A DNA stretch of 64,000 bases from Flavobacteriales bacterium (GCA_015665275.1 JADFAL010000008.1:1-64000), one strand, 5' to 3'. Positions 18,517 through 27,919 are shown, counted from the stretch's first letter. Translations and numbers: made by a program. Notes: generated by a model not told the origin, from the letters alone.

Positions 18517-20610
18517 ATGAAAGTCTGTATTGCCGAGAAACCCAGTGTTGCCAAGGATATCGCCGAAGTTTTGGGCGCTAACCAACGTAATGACGGGTAC
18601 TATGAAGGCAATGGATATCAAGTAACATGGACATTTGGTCACTTATGCACGTTGAAAGAACCGCACGATTATCGCGAGCATTGGAAGTACTGGAAATTGG
18701 AAGACCTTCCCATTGTTCCTGATAATTTTGGCATCAAACTCATTCAAAATCAAGGGGTAGAGAGACAATTCAATACCATAGAACGATTGGTCACCAACTG
18801 CGATGAAGTCATCAACTGTGGGGATGCAGGGCAAGAGGGAGAATTGATACAACGATGGGTCCTCTTGAAAGCGAAATGCAAAGCTCCTGTGAAACGCTTG
18901 TGGATTTCCTCGCTAACGGAAGAAGCCATCAAAGAAGGATTTCAAAAGCTGCACGAAGCTACCAAGTACGACAATTTGTATGCTGCGGGAAGCGCCAGAG
19001 CCATTGGTGATTGGATGCTAGGAATTAACGGAACCCGCCTGTTCACAAAGAAATTTGGACAGGGGAAGTCAACCTTATCTATTGGACGTGTTCAAACGCC
19101 GACTTTGGCCATGATTGTCCAGCGGCACAAGGAAATAGAAAGTTTCAACATCAGTGAATACTGGGAGTTAAAAACAAAATATAAAGGTCAGGAGTTTGCC
19201 TGCCAAATATCAAGACTCTCCTCGGAGGAAAAAGCCAAAGGTGGTCTGGAATACCTTCAAAACAAAGATTTTGAAATTACCTCCTTCGAACAAAAAGAAG
19301 GAAAAGAAGGGAATCCGAAACTCTATGATTTGACCTCTTTGCAGGTTGATTCCAACAAGAAATTTGGAATGTCGGCAGACGAAACCCTTAAGATGGTGCA
19401 AAGTCTGTACGAGAAGAAATTGGTGACCTATCCTCGTGTGGATACGACGTATCTTTCCGAAGATTTACATCCAAAAGTACCGAACATCCTTCGTGGAATG
19501 CAGTATTACTCGCGATATACAGAATCCTTGCTTTCCAAGCCCATTCCGAAATCCAAAGCGGTTTTCGATGACAAGAAAGTGACCGATCACCATGCAATTA
19601 TTCCAACGGGCGTTGTTCCTTCAGGGATTTCACTGCCTGAGCAACAGATATATGACCTCATCTGCCGCAGATTTATTGCCGTTTTCTATCCACCGTGTAT
19701 CGTTTCGAATACCACCGTTTTAGGAAAAGTCGACAAGCTAGAATTCAAGGCCACGGGGAAACAGATCTTGAAACCCGGTTGGCGCGAAGTGTACGCAGAT
19801 CAAAAACAAGACAGCAAAGCCAAGGAAGCGGACAAGATCATGCCGCATTTTGAGGAAGGTGAAAAAGGTCCACACGAACCTTTCATTCACAAAGGAAAAA
19901 CCTCTCCTCCGAAGCACTTTACTGAAGCCACTTTACTTCGTGCTATGGAAAGCGCGGGAAAACAGGTGGACGATGAAGAAATGCGCGAATTAATGAAGGA
20001 CAACGGAATTGGTCGACCCTCCACGCGCGCGAACATCATCGAAACACTCTTCCGTCGAAAGTACATCTCGAAAAAGCGAAAAAATATTGTGGCAACGGCT
20101 ACGGGAATCGCACTGATTGATACCATCCAAAACGAACTCTTGAAAAGCGCCGAACTTACGGGAGATTGGGAACGTAAATTGCGCCTAATTGAAAAGGGAG
20201 AATATAGTTTGGACGTATTCAAACAAGAATTATACGTCATGGTTCGAGAAATCACAGACGAGGTTATTTTCAATTCGCATCGCCCCTTCATGATGCCGGA
20301 ACAAGCAACCAAAGCGATCCCAAAAAAGCGCGTTAAAAAAGAGGTCAACTTCGGCGAAACCGAATGTCCAAAGTGCAAATCCAACAAATTGGTAAAAGGG
20401 AAAACGGCTGTGGGTTGCTCCAACTTCAAGGCGTGCGGATTCAAGGTTCCCTTCGAGCTCATGAATAAAAAACTCACTGACAAGCAATTGCACGATCTAG
20501 TCTCCAAAGGCAAAACGACCGCTATTAAGGGATTGTCCGCTGGCGAGGAAAAAGTGCAAGGAAAATTTTCCCTAGATGACACCTTTAATGTTCAGTTCGA
20601 ACAAGGTTGA
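18517..20610 (+). CDS. topB: DNA topoisomerase III
   Basis: 697 residues, a type IA topoisomerase that relaxes negative supercoils and decatenates DNA through a 5'-phosphotyrosyl link. The Toprim domain shows CIAEKPSVAKDIAEVLGA at the N-terminus and NCGDAGQEGELIQRW with the acidic metal site. The catalytic tyrosine is about residue 305 in LVTYPRVDTTYLSEDL. DNGIGRPSTRANIIE lies near residue 490. The C-terminus has a zinc-ribbon-like cluster (CPKCKSNKLV ... GCSNFKACGF) and a Toprim C-terminal repeat with FELMNKKLTDKQLHDLVSKG. TopB genes often travel on conjugative elements, but no relaxase, integrase or tra gene is near, so this looks chromosomal. Confidence 0.97.
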   Translation: MKVCIAEKPSVAKDIAEVLGANQRNDGYYEGNGYQVTWTFGHLCTLKEPHDYREHWKYWKLEDLPIVPDNFGIKLIQNQGVERQFNTIERLVTNCDEVINCGDAGQEGELIQRWVLLKAKCKAPVKRLWISSLTEEAIKEGFQKLHEATKYDNLYAAGSARAIGDWMLGINGTRLFTKKFGQGKSTLSIGRVQTPTLAMIVQRHKEIESFNISEYWELKTKYKGQEFACQISRLSSEEKAKGGLEYLQNKDFEITSFEQKEGKEGNPKLYDLTSLQVDSNKKFGMSADETLKMVQSLYEKKLVTYPRVDTTYLSEDLHPKVPNILRGMQYYSRYTESLLSKPIPKSKAVFDDKKVTDHHAIIPTGVVPSGISLPEQQIYDLICRRFIAVFYPPCIVSNTTVLGKVDKLEFKATGKQILKPGWREVYADQKQDSKAKEADKIMPHFEEGEKGPHEPFIHKGKTSPPKHFTEATLLRAMESAGKQVDDEEMRELMKDNGIGRPSTRANIIETLFRRKYISKKRKNIVATATGIALIDTIQNELLKSAELTGDWERKLRLIEKGEYSLDVFKQELYVMVREITDEVIFNSHRPFMMPEQATKAIPKKRVKKEVNFGETECPKCKSNKLVKGKTAVGCSNFKACGFKVPFELMNKKLTDKQLHDLVSKGKTTAIKGLSAGEEKVQGKFSLDDTFNVQFEQG

Positions 20611-20753
20611 TCTCTATTCGATTCACAAAAATGCACGGAATTTGCAACCATTTACGTTTTGGAGTTAATTCCGCACCTCAATGACTTCTGAGAGTTGAAC
20701 GAATAGGAAGTGAAGAAATAGTTCTATTATTAAGGAATAAGAATAGTTAATCT

Positions 20754-21596
20754 ATGACCAAAGTGCACCAAATTCTTCTTGTGATTCTATGTTTGAGCAT
20801 TCATAGTGCAGCTTGGTGTCAGAGTTCAACAAAAGGCAATTGGACCAAAGAAGACAAACTCAGCACAATTGCTGAATTGAATGTTCAAAGAGAAGTTTTT
20901 GAAGCCTTTCTGGACAGCTCTCAAATTGATCCATTAATAGATTGTATTGCCGATGAACTCGAGCGAACCTTTGAAAATCCAGACGCGGTGGACACAAGCT
21001 CCGATACGATACAAGCAATTTCCGTACACTGCCTTAATGCCGTAGGGTTTAATCCGAATCCGGTAGAAGAAGAAAGTACAAGCGTCAAAGGCAATTGGGA
21101 CAAACAAGACATCGCAAAGGCCAAAGAAAGTCTGGAAATGACACGGGGTACAATGAATGAACTCATGGAACCCATCGAAGTAGACATTCTATTTGAATGC
21201 ATCCTTTCCAAACTTGAAGATACATACACCAATTTTGATGAAGCTCTGGAAGATCCCAACGATGGAATCTCGTCGCTCACCATGGACTGTGTCTCAGAAA
21301 AGAACATTTTTGACCCTTCTGAAATGCCCGATGAATCCTCCTTAGTAAAAGAGGAAGTTGGTGATCCAAACAGCAGCGTTGGCAATTGGAGTGATGCGGA
21401 TAAAGTTTTGCTTGAAGAACAACTACTAGAGCTACGTCCCAGCTTCGAAAAGCAAATCGGAACAGCAAAATCAGAGCATGTTTTTGAATGCGTACGCTTC
21501 AATTTTGAAAACGCTTTCGAGAATTATGCAGCCATCAATAATCATCCCGAGATTTACAAAGCCATTTTGGACGAATGCTATAAGAAAGGACAATAG
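20754..21596 (+). CDS. Secreted protein with three KGNW repeats, unknown family
   Basis: 280 residues with a signal peptide (ends AAWCQS). The mature part is three tandem units of about 65-75 residues, each starting KGNW or VGNW followed by an acidic/lysine helix: KGNWTKEDKLST, KGNWDKQDIAKA and VGNWSDADKVLL. Each unit has one cysteine in a D/F-x-C-I/V helix (LIDCIADEL, LFECILSKLED, VFECVRFNFEN) and a second at its end (VHCL, MDCV, DECY), suggesting one disulphide per unit. The helices are strongly amphipathic and acidic. I recognise no family; the position of the cysteines recalls small helical EF-hand-free repeats. It abuts the DUF1906 gene stop-to-stop. Confidence 0.8.
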   Translation: MTKVHQILLVILCLSIHSAAWCQSSTKGNWTKEDKLSTIAELNVQREVFEAFLDSSQIDPLIDCIADELERTFENPDAVDTSSDTIQAISVHCLNAVGFNPNPVEEESTSVKGNWDKQDIAKAKESLEMTRGTMNELMEPIEVDILFECILSKLEDTYTNFDEALEDPNDGISSLTMDCVSEKNIFDPSEMPDESSLVKEEVGDPNSSVGNWSDADKVLLEEQLLELRPSFEKQIGTAKSEHVFECVRFNFENAFENYAAINNHPEIYKAILDECYKKGQ

Positions 21597-22247
21597 CTAT
21601 TGCTTCAACCAAAGTACTTGTCCACCCAAATTATCATTCTGTGTATTATCTATATCAATCCCTATTCCGTTTACGAGGTTCGGTTCGAAATGTTGAACAA
21701 GTTGGTATCCTCGTCGTTCCACATCCGGAACTCTACTTTCCGACTTCCAATAATGGGCAAATTTGAGATCGGCATACAGTTGCCCACTAGTTAACACAGA
21801 GTCAGCGCCTACATAAATACCTGGAACATATCCAGCATTTGCAACTTCATTGTACCAAGCATTACAGTATCCTATAACATCATCCGCAGCTGTTCCAGCT
21901 GCCACGCCCTCAAGGTCCAACCAGACATTTACACCCTTCGGAAACCCAACGGCATGTGCATTCGTTGCCGCAGCAACTCCGGTAGTAATACCAAGCTGTG
22001 CATCAGGCTTCCACCCTGGCATTCGAACGTGTTGCACCGGAATTAGCGCTAGCCCAGCATTAAGAATAGTAGTGGCTTCTTCAGGAGTTAGATCTGAATG
22101 AGATTCTTCTCCAAGGGATAAATAGCGAGCGCAAAATGTATAACCGTCTGCAACAAATTTTGCCGCAGTCTCTTCTGTCATTACTGTATCTGCATCGAAT
22201 CCTTTCAATCCGGCTGGAGCTTTCTGAACAGTTCCTTTGAGTGTCAT
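21597..22247 (-). CDS. DUF1906 / Rv2525c-like glycoside hydrolase-like protein
   Basis: 216 residues from the ATG at 22247 (MTLKGTVQKAP); an in-frame longer start exists at 22289 but adds only an odd hydrophobic stretch. The fold is the TIM-barrel DUF1906 family related to GH25 lysozymes: GLKGFDADTVMTEETA, YTFCARYLS, GVNVWLDLEGV (the DxE-type acidic pair of the family), VPGIYVGAD and YQLVQHFEPN followed by GIGIDIDNTQ. The family is suspected to act on peptidoglycan or other glycans, but activity is mostly unproven. No classical signal peptide is seen with the chosen start, which is unusual for a wall-active enzyme and leaves its location open. It is convergent with the KGNW-repeat gene. Confidence 0.8.
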   Translation of the reverse strand: MTLKGTVQKAPAGLKGFDADTVMTEETAAKFVADGYTFCARYLSLGEESHSDLTPEEATTILNAGLALIPVQHVRMPGWKPDAQLGITTGVAAATNAHAVGFPKGVNVWLDLEGVAAGTAADDVIGYCNAWYNEVANAGYVPGIYVGADSVLTSGQLYADLKFAHYWKSESRVPDVERRGYQLVQHFEPNLVNGIGIDIDNTQNDNLGGQVLWLKQ

Positions 22248-22438
22248 AATGAATAGTATTTTGGTTTGTGCCAACAAGGTAAGATTCAATTATGAAAATA
22301 TCAATGATACATGTACGTAATAATCAGTAATCAATGATGTTTTCGACGAAACGCTATCCCTTAAAAAGTATATTAATCTGCATTCCCACCTTCTAAGTTT
22401 TCGTATATTAACACTCAAACTATTTAAACGAAAACATT

Positions 22439-22795
22439 ATGAAGAAAAGTTTTATCAAGGTAGGATTTATGTTAGGACTTGCACTTGTAACTACTGTGTC
22501 TTTGAATAGCTGTTCAAGCGAAGAAGATGCAGAAGGAGACGGAACCGAGCAAACAGATGCGGATAACGACGCAGATGGAGGTGACGAAGAACCTGAAATG
22601 GAAGAAGAAAACAGCGGAAATGACATGGAGCCAGAAATGAATAATTCTGGAGAACCTGAAGCTGGCGAGGGTAAACAAGCCGGAAAAGGAGCTAACAACA
22701 TGGAAGTTACTACAACCGTGCCGGAAGAAAAGCCGATTAAAAAATCGACTCGTGGTGGTGATTCCCCAAAAATGACAACTGACGGGAACAACTAA
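22439..22795 (+). CDS. Small acidic lipoprotein
   Basis: 118 residues. The lipoprotein signal ends SLNSC. The mature part is low-complexity and dominated by Glu, Asp, Asn and Gly (EEDAEGDGTEQ, EPEMEEENSGNDMEPE), then becomes lysine-rich near the end (KPIKKSTRGGDSPK). It is probably disordered and surface- or periplasm-exposed. No family is recognised. It is a monocistronic gene with its own terminator. Confidence 0.75.
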   Translation: MKKSFIKVGFMLGLALVTTVSLNSCSSEEDAEGDGTEQTDADNDADGGDEEPEMEEENSGNDMEPEMNNSGEPEAGEGKQAGKGANNMEVTTTVPEEKPIKKSTRGGDSPKMTTDGNN

Positions 22796-22818
22796 TTCCA
22801 ATCATTTTATGTAATTTG

Positions 22819-22857
22819 AGTCCTGATATCCGAAAGGATCATCAGGACTTTTTTTTA
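22819..22857 (+). terminator. Rho-independent terminator
   Basis: AGTCCTGAT..ATCC at 22819-22831 pairs with GGAT..ATCAGGACT at 22836-22849 (one bulged base), with a GAAA loop and a run of T at 22849-22856. It lies 23 nt after the acidic lipoprotein stop. Confidence 0.9.
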
Positions 22858-22879
22858 TAATCAATTACTACCGCATACC

Positions 22880-23467
22880 ATGCAAACCGAGGAACAATGG
22901 CTTCTTTCTCGAAAGAAATTTGTGACATCACTTCTTTTGGGTGGTGCAGCCTTGCAATTGCCATGGCTAACTGCGTGTCAGCACAGAAGATATTTCCCGG
23001 GAGACACCACTCCCCTCTCCAACCATCAATTCAAAGTACTTCAGGCACTTCAGAACACTTTGTTCCCTTCCGATGGAAACGGTCCGGGCGCCTATGAAAT
23101 TAATGCAGACTCCTACATCCTTTGGGTGCTGCACGACGAACTTCTCGATCCTGATGAAAATCAGTACATCATAGACAAGCTTGACAAATTTGACACATTT
23201 GCCAAAGACAAACTCAAATACAAGTTTTACGATTTGAATCCAAAAGAACAAAAAGTCATTGTCGAGGAAGTGGCAGAAACAGCTTGGGGAGAGCGATTTT
23301 TGTCCAGAATGCTTACCCTGATCTTCGAAGCTCTCTTGCTGGATCCTCAATACGGAAGTAATCCTGACGGCGTTGGTTGGAAATGGCTCGACCTTATCCC
23401 AGGAACTCCAAAACCCGATGAAACGCATTTGTATCCAACCATTTTAACACAGCCCCATGAAGTATGA
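22880..23467 (+). CDS. Gluconate 2-dehydrogenase subunit 3-family protein
   Basis: 195 residues of the Gluconate_2-dh3 family, the small subunit that accompanies GMC-type flavoprotein dehydrogenases and is thought to help their export. The N-terminus (LSRKKFVTSLLLGGAALQLPWLTAC) resembles a Tat signal, but with Arg-Lys where twin arginine is usual, and ends in a possible lipobox LTAC. The family core is visible as LSNHQFKVLQALQNTLFPSD, DSYILWVLHDEL and FYDLNPKEQKVIVEEVA. It overlaps the GMC oxidoreductase gene by 11 nt. The two products probably form a periplasmic sugar- or alcohol-oxidising complex. Confidence 0.88.
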   Translation: MQTEEQWLLSRKKFVTSLLLGGAALQLPWLTACQHRRYFPGDTTPLSNHQFKVLQALQNTLFPSDGNGPGAYEINADSYILWVLHDELLDPDENQYIIDKLDKFDTFAKDKLKYKFYDLNPKEQKVIVEEVAETAWGERFLSRMLTLIFEALLLDPQYGSNPDGVGWKWLDLIPGTPKPDETHLYPTILTQPHEV

Positions 23468-25142
23468 TGTTTGTATCGTAGGTAGCGGGGCCGGTGCCGG
23501 GCCAATCATTCACGAGCTATCTCAAGCAGGACTGAATGTCGTAGTGCTTGAAAAAGGCCCTTGGTTGAAAACGGAGGATTTCACTAAAGATGAAATGGTA
23601 GCAACTAGGCGCAGTGTCTACACTCCAAATCTCAAGGATGAATGCCATGTATTGGTTAAAAAGAACCAGTCAGGCAAATGGATGCGCCAATCTACGTATT
23701 CTTCCGGACGTGATTTCTGGAATGGAAATGCAGTCGGAGGCTCATCAAACTTTATGAGTGCCTATTTTCACCGACTCAAACCTGTTGACTTCCGGCTGAA
23801 AAGTGAATTTGGCGAATTCGAAGGTGCCAACGTTGTTGATTGGCCAATTCGCTATTCGGACATGGAACCCTTCTATGCGAAAACCGAACAAATAATTGGT
23901 ATTTCAGGGAAAGTAGTTCCTCACAAACATCAGGAACCACGATCTACCGCAGATTATCCGTATCCCCCACTTTCAGAAAACGTTTTTTCTACATGGTTAG
24001 ATAACGCTGCAGAACGATTGAATTTCGAAATCTTCGCATCTCCGCGTGGAATTCTTTCCCAACCGAAAGACAAACGAAAAGCATGTTATTACTCGAACTA
24101 TTGCGGGAGCTATGGGTGCAGTTCCGATGCCAAGGGAAGTTCTCGAGCTGCATTGATTAGTCAAGCGTTGGAAACAGGAAATTGCACAATTTTACCCAAT
24201 TCGAAAGTTTTCCATCTGGAAACGGACGGTAACGGCACTATTACCAAAGCCAATTACTACGATATCGATGGCAACAAACAATCTGCAGAAGCCGATACCT
24301 TTGTTGTTGCCGCGCAAGCCATTGAAACATCTCGTCTACTTTTGATGAGTAAAAACAAAGAGTTTCCAAATGGATTGGCCAACAATTCGGGGAACGTTGG
24401 TAAAAACCTTGTTTTTTCTGGAGGCGGTGTTGGTTCTGGTCAGGTTCTATTTGAAGACATCGATTCGGAGGAAGCCGAAAACATCAAAACCCCTGGACTT
24501 TTCATCAATCGTGCATCGCAAGAATGGTACGTTATTAAGGACAATGATTTTTCAGAGAAACCAATAAAAGGCGGAACCATTGATTTCGTTTCGGAACATG
24601 CAAATGCAGTGACCAAAGCCATTCCATTAAAATGGGATGACGAAGGAAAATTACTCTTCGGAACAGATCTAAAGGAAAAAATACATTCCTACTTTACAGA
24701 ACAACGCAAATTCAAATTTGAAGTTTTTGTCGATTGGCTTCCTAACGATGATTGTTTCGTTGAACTGGACGACGAGGTCAAAGATAAATGGGGTGATCCT
24801 GTTGCAAAAATTTGGCTGGGCTACCACGAACACGACCTAAAAGTCGGTAAATACCTTGCAGAGAAAGCCGAAGAACTGTTCAAAGAAGCAGGATTGAAAA
24901 ACGTGCAATCAAGTATTAGCGGAGGTGTTTCTCCGAATCTTCAAGCCGGAGGATGCCGCTTTGGCAACGACCCAGAGACTTCCGTTTTGGACAAAAATTG
25001 CAAGGCACATGAAGTTTCGAATTTATACATCACTGATGGTAGCTTTATGCCTACCGGAGGAAGTGTGACCTACACATTCACCATTTACGCCAATGCCTTC
25101 CGTGTTGCGGATCATCTGGTTCAGAAATTGACGCAGTCATGA
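23457..25142 (+). CDS. GMC-family flavoprotein oxidoreductase
   Basis: 561 residues. The FAD-binding motif YDVCIVGSGAGAGPIIHEL opens the protein, with GNAVGGSSNFMSAYFHR near residue 90, a C-x3-YCGSYGC cluster near residue 215, and the GMC C-terminal domain with GGCRFGNDP and NLYITDGSFMPTGGSVTYTFTIYANAFRVADHL at the end. This matches glucose-methanol-choline enzymes of the gluconate/2-keto-gluconate dehydrogenase type that oxidise sugars or polyols. Export is presumably through the preceding subunit-3 protein, since this protein lacks its own signal. The substrate cannot be deduced. It overlaps both neighbours, indicating a three-gene operon. Confidence 0.92.
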   Translation: MKYDVCIVGSGAGAGPIIHELSQAGLNVVVLEKGPWLKTEDFTKDEMVATRRSVYTPNLKDECHVLVKKNQSGKWMRQSTYSSGRDFWNGNAVGGSSNFMSAYFHRLKPVDFRLKSEFGEFEGANVVDWPIRYSDMEPFYAKTEQIIGISGKVVPHKHQEPRSTADYPYPPLSENVFSTWLDNAAERLNFEIFASPRGILSQPKDKRKACYYSNYCGSYGCSSDAKGSSRAALISQALETGNCTILPNSKVFHLETDGNGTITKANYYDIDGNKQSAEADTFVVAAQAIETSRLLLMSKNKEFPNGLANNSGNVGKNLVFSGGGVGSGQVLFEDIDSEEAENIKTPGLFINRASQEWYVIKDNDFSEKPIKGGTIDFVSEHANAVTKAIPLKWDDEGKLLFGTDLKEKIHSYFTEQRKFKFEVFVDWLPNDDCFVELDDEVKDKWGDPVAKIWLGYHEHDLKVGKYLAEKAEELFKEAGLKNVQSSISGGVSPNLQAGGCRFGNDPETSVLDKNCKAHEVSNLYITDGSFMPTGGSVTYTFTIYANAFRVADHLVQKLTQS

Positions 25143-25636
25143 AGCAACTCATCCTACTTTTTAGCATAATTGCAACCACGGGTTTTGCACAGGATTCGAC
25201 GCAATGTGCATGTTGTGATATCCAACACGATCAATTCGATTTTTGGGTTGGGAATTGGAATGTATATGATACCTCCGGAAACGAAATTGGGAAAAACACC
25301 ATTGTTGAAATGCAAGACAATTGCGTTCTTCAAGAATCTTGGCGCTCTCCTAACTCAACCGGAACTAGCTATAACTATTACAACCTAACGGACTCTACTT
25401 GGAATCAAGTATGGATTAACAACTCGGGAACTCATTTGGAGTTGAAAGGAAACGCCATTGAAAACGGAATGCAACTTAACAGCGATTGGATAACACATAC
25501 TTCAGGCACAGAGTATAGAAATTCCATTGTCTGGAAGAAACAACCCGACGGTTCAGTCACTCAAACTTGGAATATAATGGGCAAAGACGATACGATCATC
25601 AGCGTTCTGTTCCACGGAATTTATCGTCGTAATTAG
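25139..25636 (+). CDS. Secreted DUF1579-like protein in the GMC operon
   Basis: 165 residues with signal peptide MKQLILLFSIIATTGFAQ. The mature N-terminus carries CACCDIQHDQFDFWVGNW; the DFWVGNWNVYD pattern is typical of small DUF1579-like or calycin-like beta-barrel proteins. Alternating strand patterns follow (LQESWRSPNSTGTSYNYYN, WNQVWINNSGTHLELKGN, SVTQTWNIMGKD). It overlaps the GMC gene by ATGA, so it is probably a periplasmic accessory or binding protein for the same oxidation system. The CACC cluster is not a c-type heme motif because no His follows. Confidence 0.78.
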   Translation: MKQLILLFSIIATTGFAQDSTQCACCDIQHDQFDFWVGNWNVYDTSGNEIGKNTIVEMQDNCVLQESWRSPNSTGTSYNYYNLTDSTWNQVWINNSGTHLELKGNAIENGMQLNSDWITHTSGTEYRNSIVWKKQPDGSVTQTWNIMGKDDTIISVLFHGIYRRN

Positions 25637-25703
25637 GAAACTATCAACCTAAATCTCACCAATTAAAGTCAAGAGATTTTCGTATTTTGAAGGTCGAAAC
25701 TGT

Positions 25704-27236
25704 GTGAAAAAAGAAACTACGCAACAACTAGGATCCCTTGGTAAAAAGGACTTATACCAGCTCATTATCGAGACTGCGAATGAAGGCGTATGGATCAAAG
25801 ACGAGAATCATATCACCACATTTGTGAACGGTAAAATGGCAGAAATGCTGGGCGACACCGAAGAAAATATTATCGGGCGTCATTTCAAAGATTTCACATT
25901 TCCAGAAGACGAAGTAACCATTGGCATGATGCATGAGCGCCGTGAGAATGGCGACTCAGACGGGTATGAACTACGATTGCGCAACAAACAAGGAGAAGCC
26001 GTTTGGGTATTCGTAAATGCCAGCCCACTAATGAAGGAAGGTAAATATCTCGGATCCCTCGGAATGCTCGGCAATATCACCATCCATAAGCAAAAAGAAC
26101 AAAAACGAATAGAGCAAGAACGACGATACCGGTCTTTGTTTGAAGATTCACCGGTTCCCATTTGGGACGAAGATTTTTCAGATGTTAAAAAGTACATTGA
26201 TAAGCTGAAAGGTCAAGGAATTACAAACTTCCGCGAATACTTTGAGAATAACACCGATGCCGTAGTGGAATGCTCGGCTTTACTGAAAGTAAACGATGTC
26301 AATCAGGCTGTTGTCGATTTAAATGATGCTCCGAACAAGGCCTACATGCTAGAAAACTTTACCAAGTTGATCGATGCAAAATCAACAGAATACGCCATCA
26401 ACCAATTCGAAGCCATTGCTAAGGGCAACAAAAGCTGCGAATTTGATGCAGAGTTGCGCACATTTAACAATAATGTTGTTCACGTTCACATGAAATGGAC
26501 GGTGGTTAAGGGATACGAAGAAACGTACGAAAAAGTCTACTTAAGTACTACCGACCTTACAGACAGAATTGTAGCTGAAAATGCAAATCTGCGCAGATCA
26601 AACGACCAAAAAGAGTTGCTCTTAAAGGAAATTCACCACCGCGTAAAGAACAACCTACAAATTATCACGAGCCTGCTTAAACTTCAGGCCAACTCGGTGG
26701 AAGATCAAGCAACCATGGAACTTTTCGAACTCAGTCTCCATCGCATTAACTCCATGGCTCTAGTGCACGACTTACTGTATCGATCTGAAGATTTCTCAAG
26801 GATAAACTACGGGATGTATCTGGAAACATTGGTTACGCCACTGATTCAATCCATGACTCGTGACAAGGCAGAAATCGAACTAGAAATTAGAGCAGAAAAC
26901 ATATCGCTTAACATCAACACGTCCATTCCTCTCGGTTTACTGATTAATGAGATCATTACAAACTCTATCAAACATGGTTTGAAGGGCAAAGAGCAAGGAA
27001 AGATTTACATCTTTATTACGCAGGAAGAAGACGGCGATTATTGTTTGGCGATTGGTGACAATGGAATAGGCTTTGCACGTGATGTTGACATAGAAGAAGC
27101 CGATTCACTCGGATTACAACTCATTACAAGTTTGGGAGAACAATTAATGGGTGAAATTGCACGCCACCACGACAAACCGGGAACGCATTACCGATTGGTC
27201 TTTAAAGAATTAGCCCAACGCCAACCCATTTCGTAA
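25704..27236 (+). CDS. PAS-domain sensor histidine kinase of the HisKA_2 type
   Basis: 510 residues from a GTG start, with no transmembrane segment. There are two PAS domains: about residues 10-135 (IIETANEGVWIKDENHITTFVN, with the PAC tail LGMLGNITIHKQ) and about 140-285 (YRSLFEDSPVPIWDEDFSDV). The phosphoacceptor is EIHHRVKNNLQIITSLLKLQ, the HisKA_2 signature, near residue 310, then a HATPase with NEIITNSIKHG and IGDNGIGF. It is a soluble kinase that senses a cytoplasmic or redox/ligand cue. No response regulator is adjacent. A TATTTTG box at 25684 lies near the start. Confidence 0.92.
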   Translation: MKKETTQQLGSLGKKDLYQLIIETANEGVWIKDENHITTFVNGKMAEMLGDTEENIIGRHFKDFTFPEDEVTIGMMHERRENGDSDGYELRLRNKQGEAVWVFVNASPLMKEGKYLGSLGMLGNITIHKQKEQKRIEQERRYRSLFEDSPVPIWDEDFSDVKKYIDKLKGQGITNFREYFENNTDAVVECSALLKVNDVNQAVVDLNDAPNKAYMLENFTKLIDAKSTEYAINQFEAIAKGNKSCEFDAELRTFNNNVVHVHMKWTVVKGYEETYEKVYLSTTDLTDRIVAENANLRRSNDQKELLLKEIHHRVKNNLQIITSLLKLQANSVEDQATMELFELSLHRINSMALVHDLLYRSEDFSRINYGMYLETLVTPLIQSMTRDKAEIELEIRAENISLNINTSIPLGLLINEIITNSIKHGLKGKEQGKIYIFITQEEDGDYCLAIGDNGIGFARDVDIEEADSLGLQLITSLGEQLMGEIARHHDKPGTHYRLVFKELAQRQPIS

Positions 27237-27246
27237 TACGTTTATT

Positions 27247-27813
27247 TCAACTCGATTTCTTCACGTATTTCGTAACAATAACAATCTGCTGCCCATCTAC
27301 CTTACCCTCAATATGCCCGGGATCGTCATGAACCAATCTGATATTCCGAACGGCAGTACCTCGCTTTGCCACAATACTTGAGCCCTTCACATTCAAATCT
27401 TTGATGATCACCACGCTGTCTCCAGCTTGTAGCTCAACACCATTACTGTCTCTGTGTTTTTCGGCAGAGTCTTCTGAAATTCCTTCTTTCGCCCAATTCA
27501 ATTCATCTTCTTCCATATATATCATATCCAGCAAATCGCTGGGCCAACCTTCGGCTTTCAAATGAAATAACATGCGATACGCAACCACCTTAACAGCAGA
27601 CACCTCACTCCACATAGCATCATTCAAACATCGCCAATGATTGGCGTCTGCCGAATCAAGATTGTTCAATTGAGAGTTACAGATGGCACACGTATGAATA
27701 ACCTCATCAATTGAGTTTCCGCTTTTGGGTGATACTGCAAAAACAGCTAAGTTTTCTAATGAACCACACAGTTCGCATGCATTATTACTTCTATCCGAAA
27801 GTGCCTGTTCCAT
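27247..27813 (-). CDS. PhnA/YjdM-type protein
   Basis: 188 residues. The N-terminus has a zinc-ribbon with CELCG and CAICN. The C-terminal PhnA domain shows DSNGVELQAGDSVVIIKDL, VKGSSIVAKRGTAVRNIRL and IEGKVDGQQIVIVTKYVKK. E. coli YjdM (PhnA) lies next to phosphonate genes, but the family is widespread and its biochemical role is unknown, so no phosphonate function is claimed. No phn genes are near. It is convergent with the PAS kinase gene, 10 nt away. Confidence 0.87.
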   Translation of the reverse strand: MEQALSDRSNNACELCGSLENLAVFAVSPKSGNSIDEVIHTCAICNSQLNNLDSADANHWRCLNDAMWSEVSAVKVVAYRMLFHLKAEGWPSDLLDMIYMEEDELNWAKEGISEDSAEKHRDSNGVELQAGDSVVIIKDLNVKGSSIVAKRGTAVRNIRLVHDDPGHIEGKVDGQQIVIVTKYVKKSS

Positions 27814-27919
27814 AATTGTTGCGTTTGTTTCAATGCAATAATACTTCTTTTCCGAACAATGAAAACTTGCTTCAATCCGAGCGCCGTTTGACTTAGATCT
27901 CCAAGTCTTTTATAAAGTC

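Noticed and set aside
19887..20582. Long open frame (231 codons) on the minus strand inside topB.
   Set aside because: It lies wholly opposite a well-conserved topoisomerase domain, has a Ser/Phe-rich low-complexity composition typical of antisense frames, and shows no motif.
18517..20610. Mobile element marker: topB often lies on conjugative elements.
   Set aside because: No integrase, relaxase, tra gene, tRNA or flanking repeats are found; base use and neighbours look chromosomal.
20921..21502. Long minus-strand frame (193 codons) opposite the KGNW-repeat gene.
   Set aside because: Serine-rich translation mirrors the repeat structure of the sense gene. The sense frame has a signal peptide and paired cysteines, the antisense has neither.
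27247..27813. Phosphonate utilisation gene.
   Set aside because: The PhnA name is historical and no phn lyase or transport genes are near.
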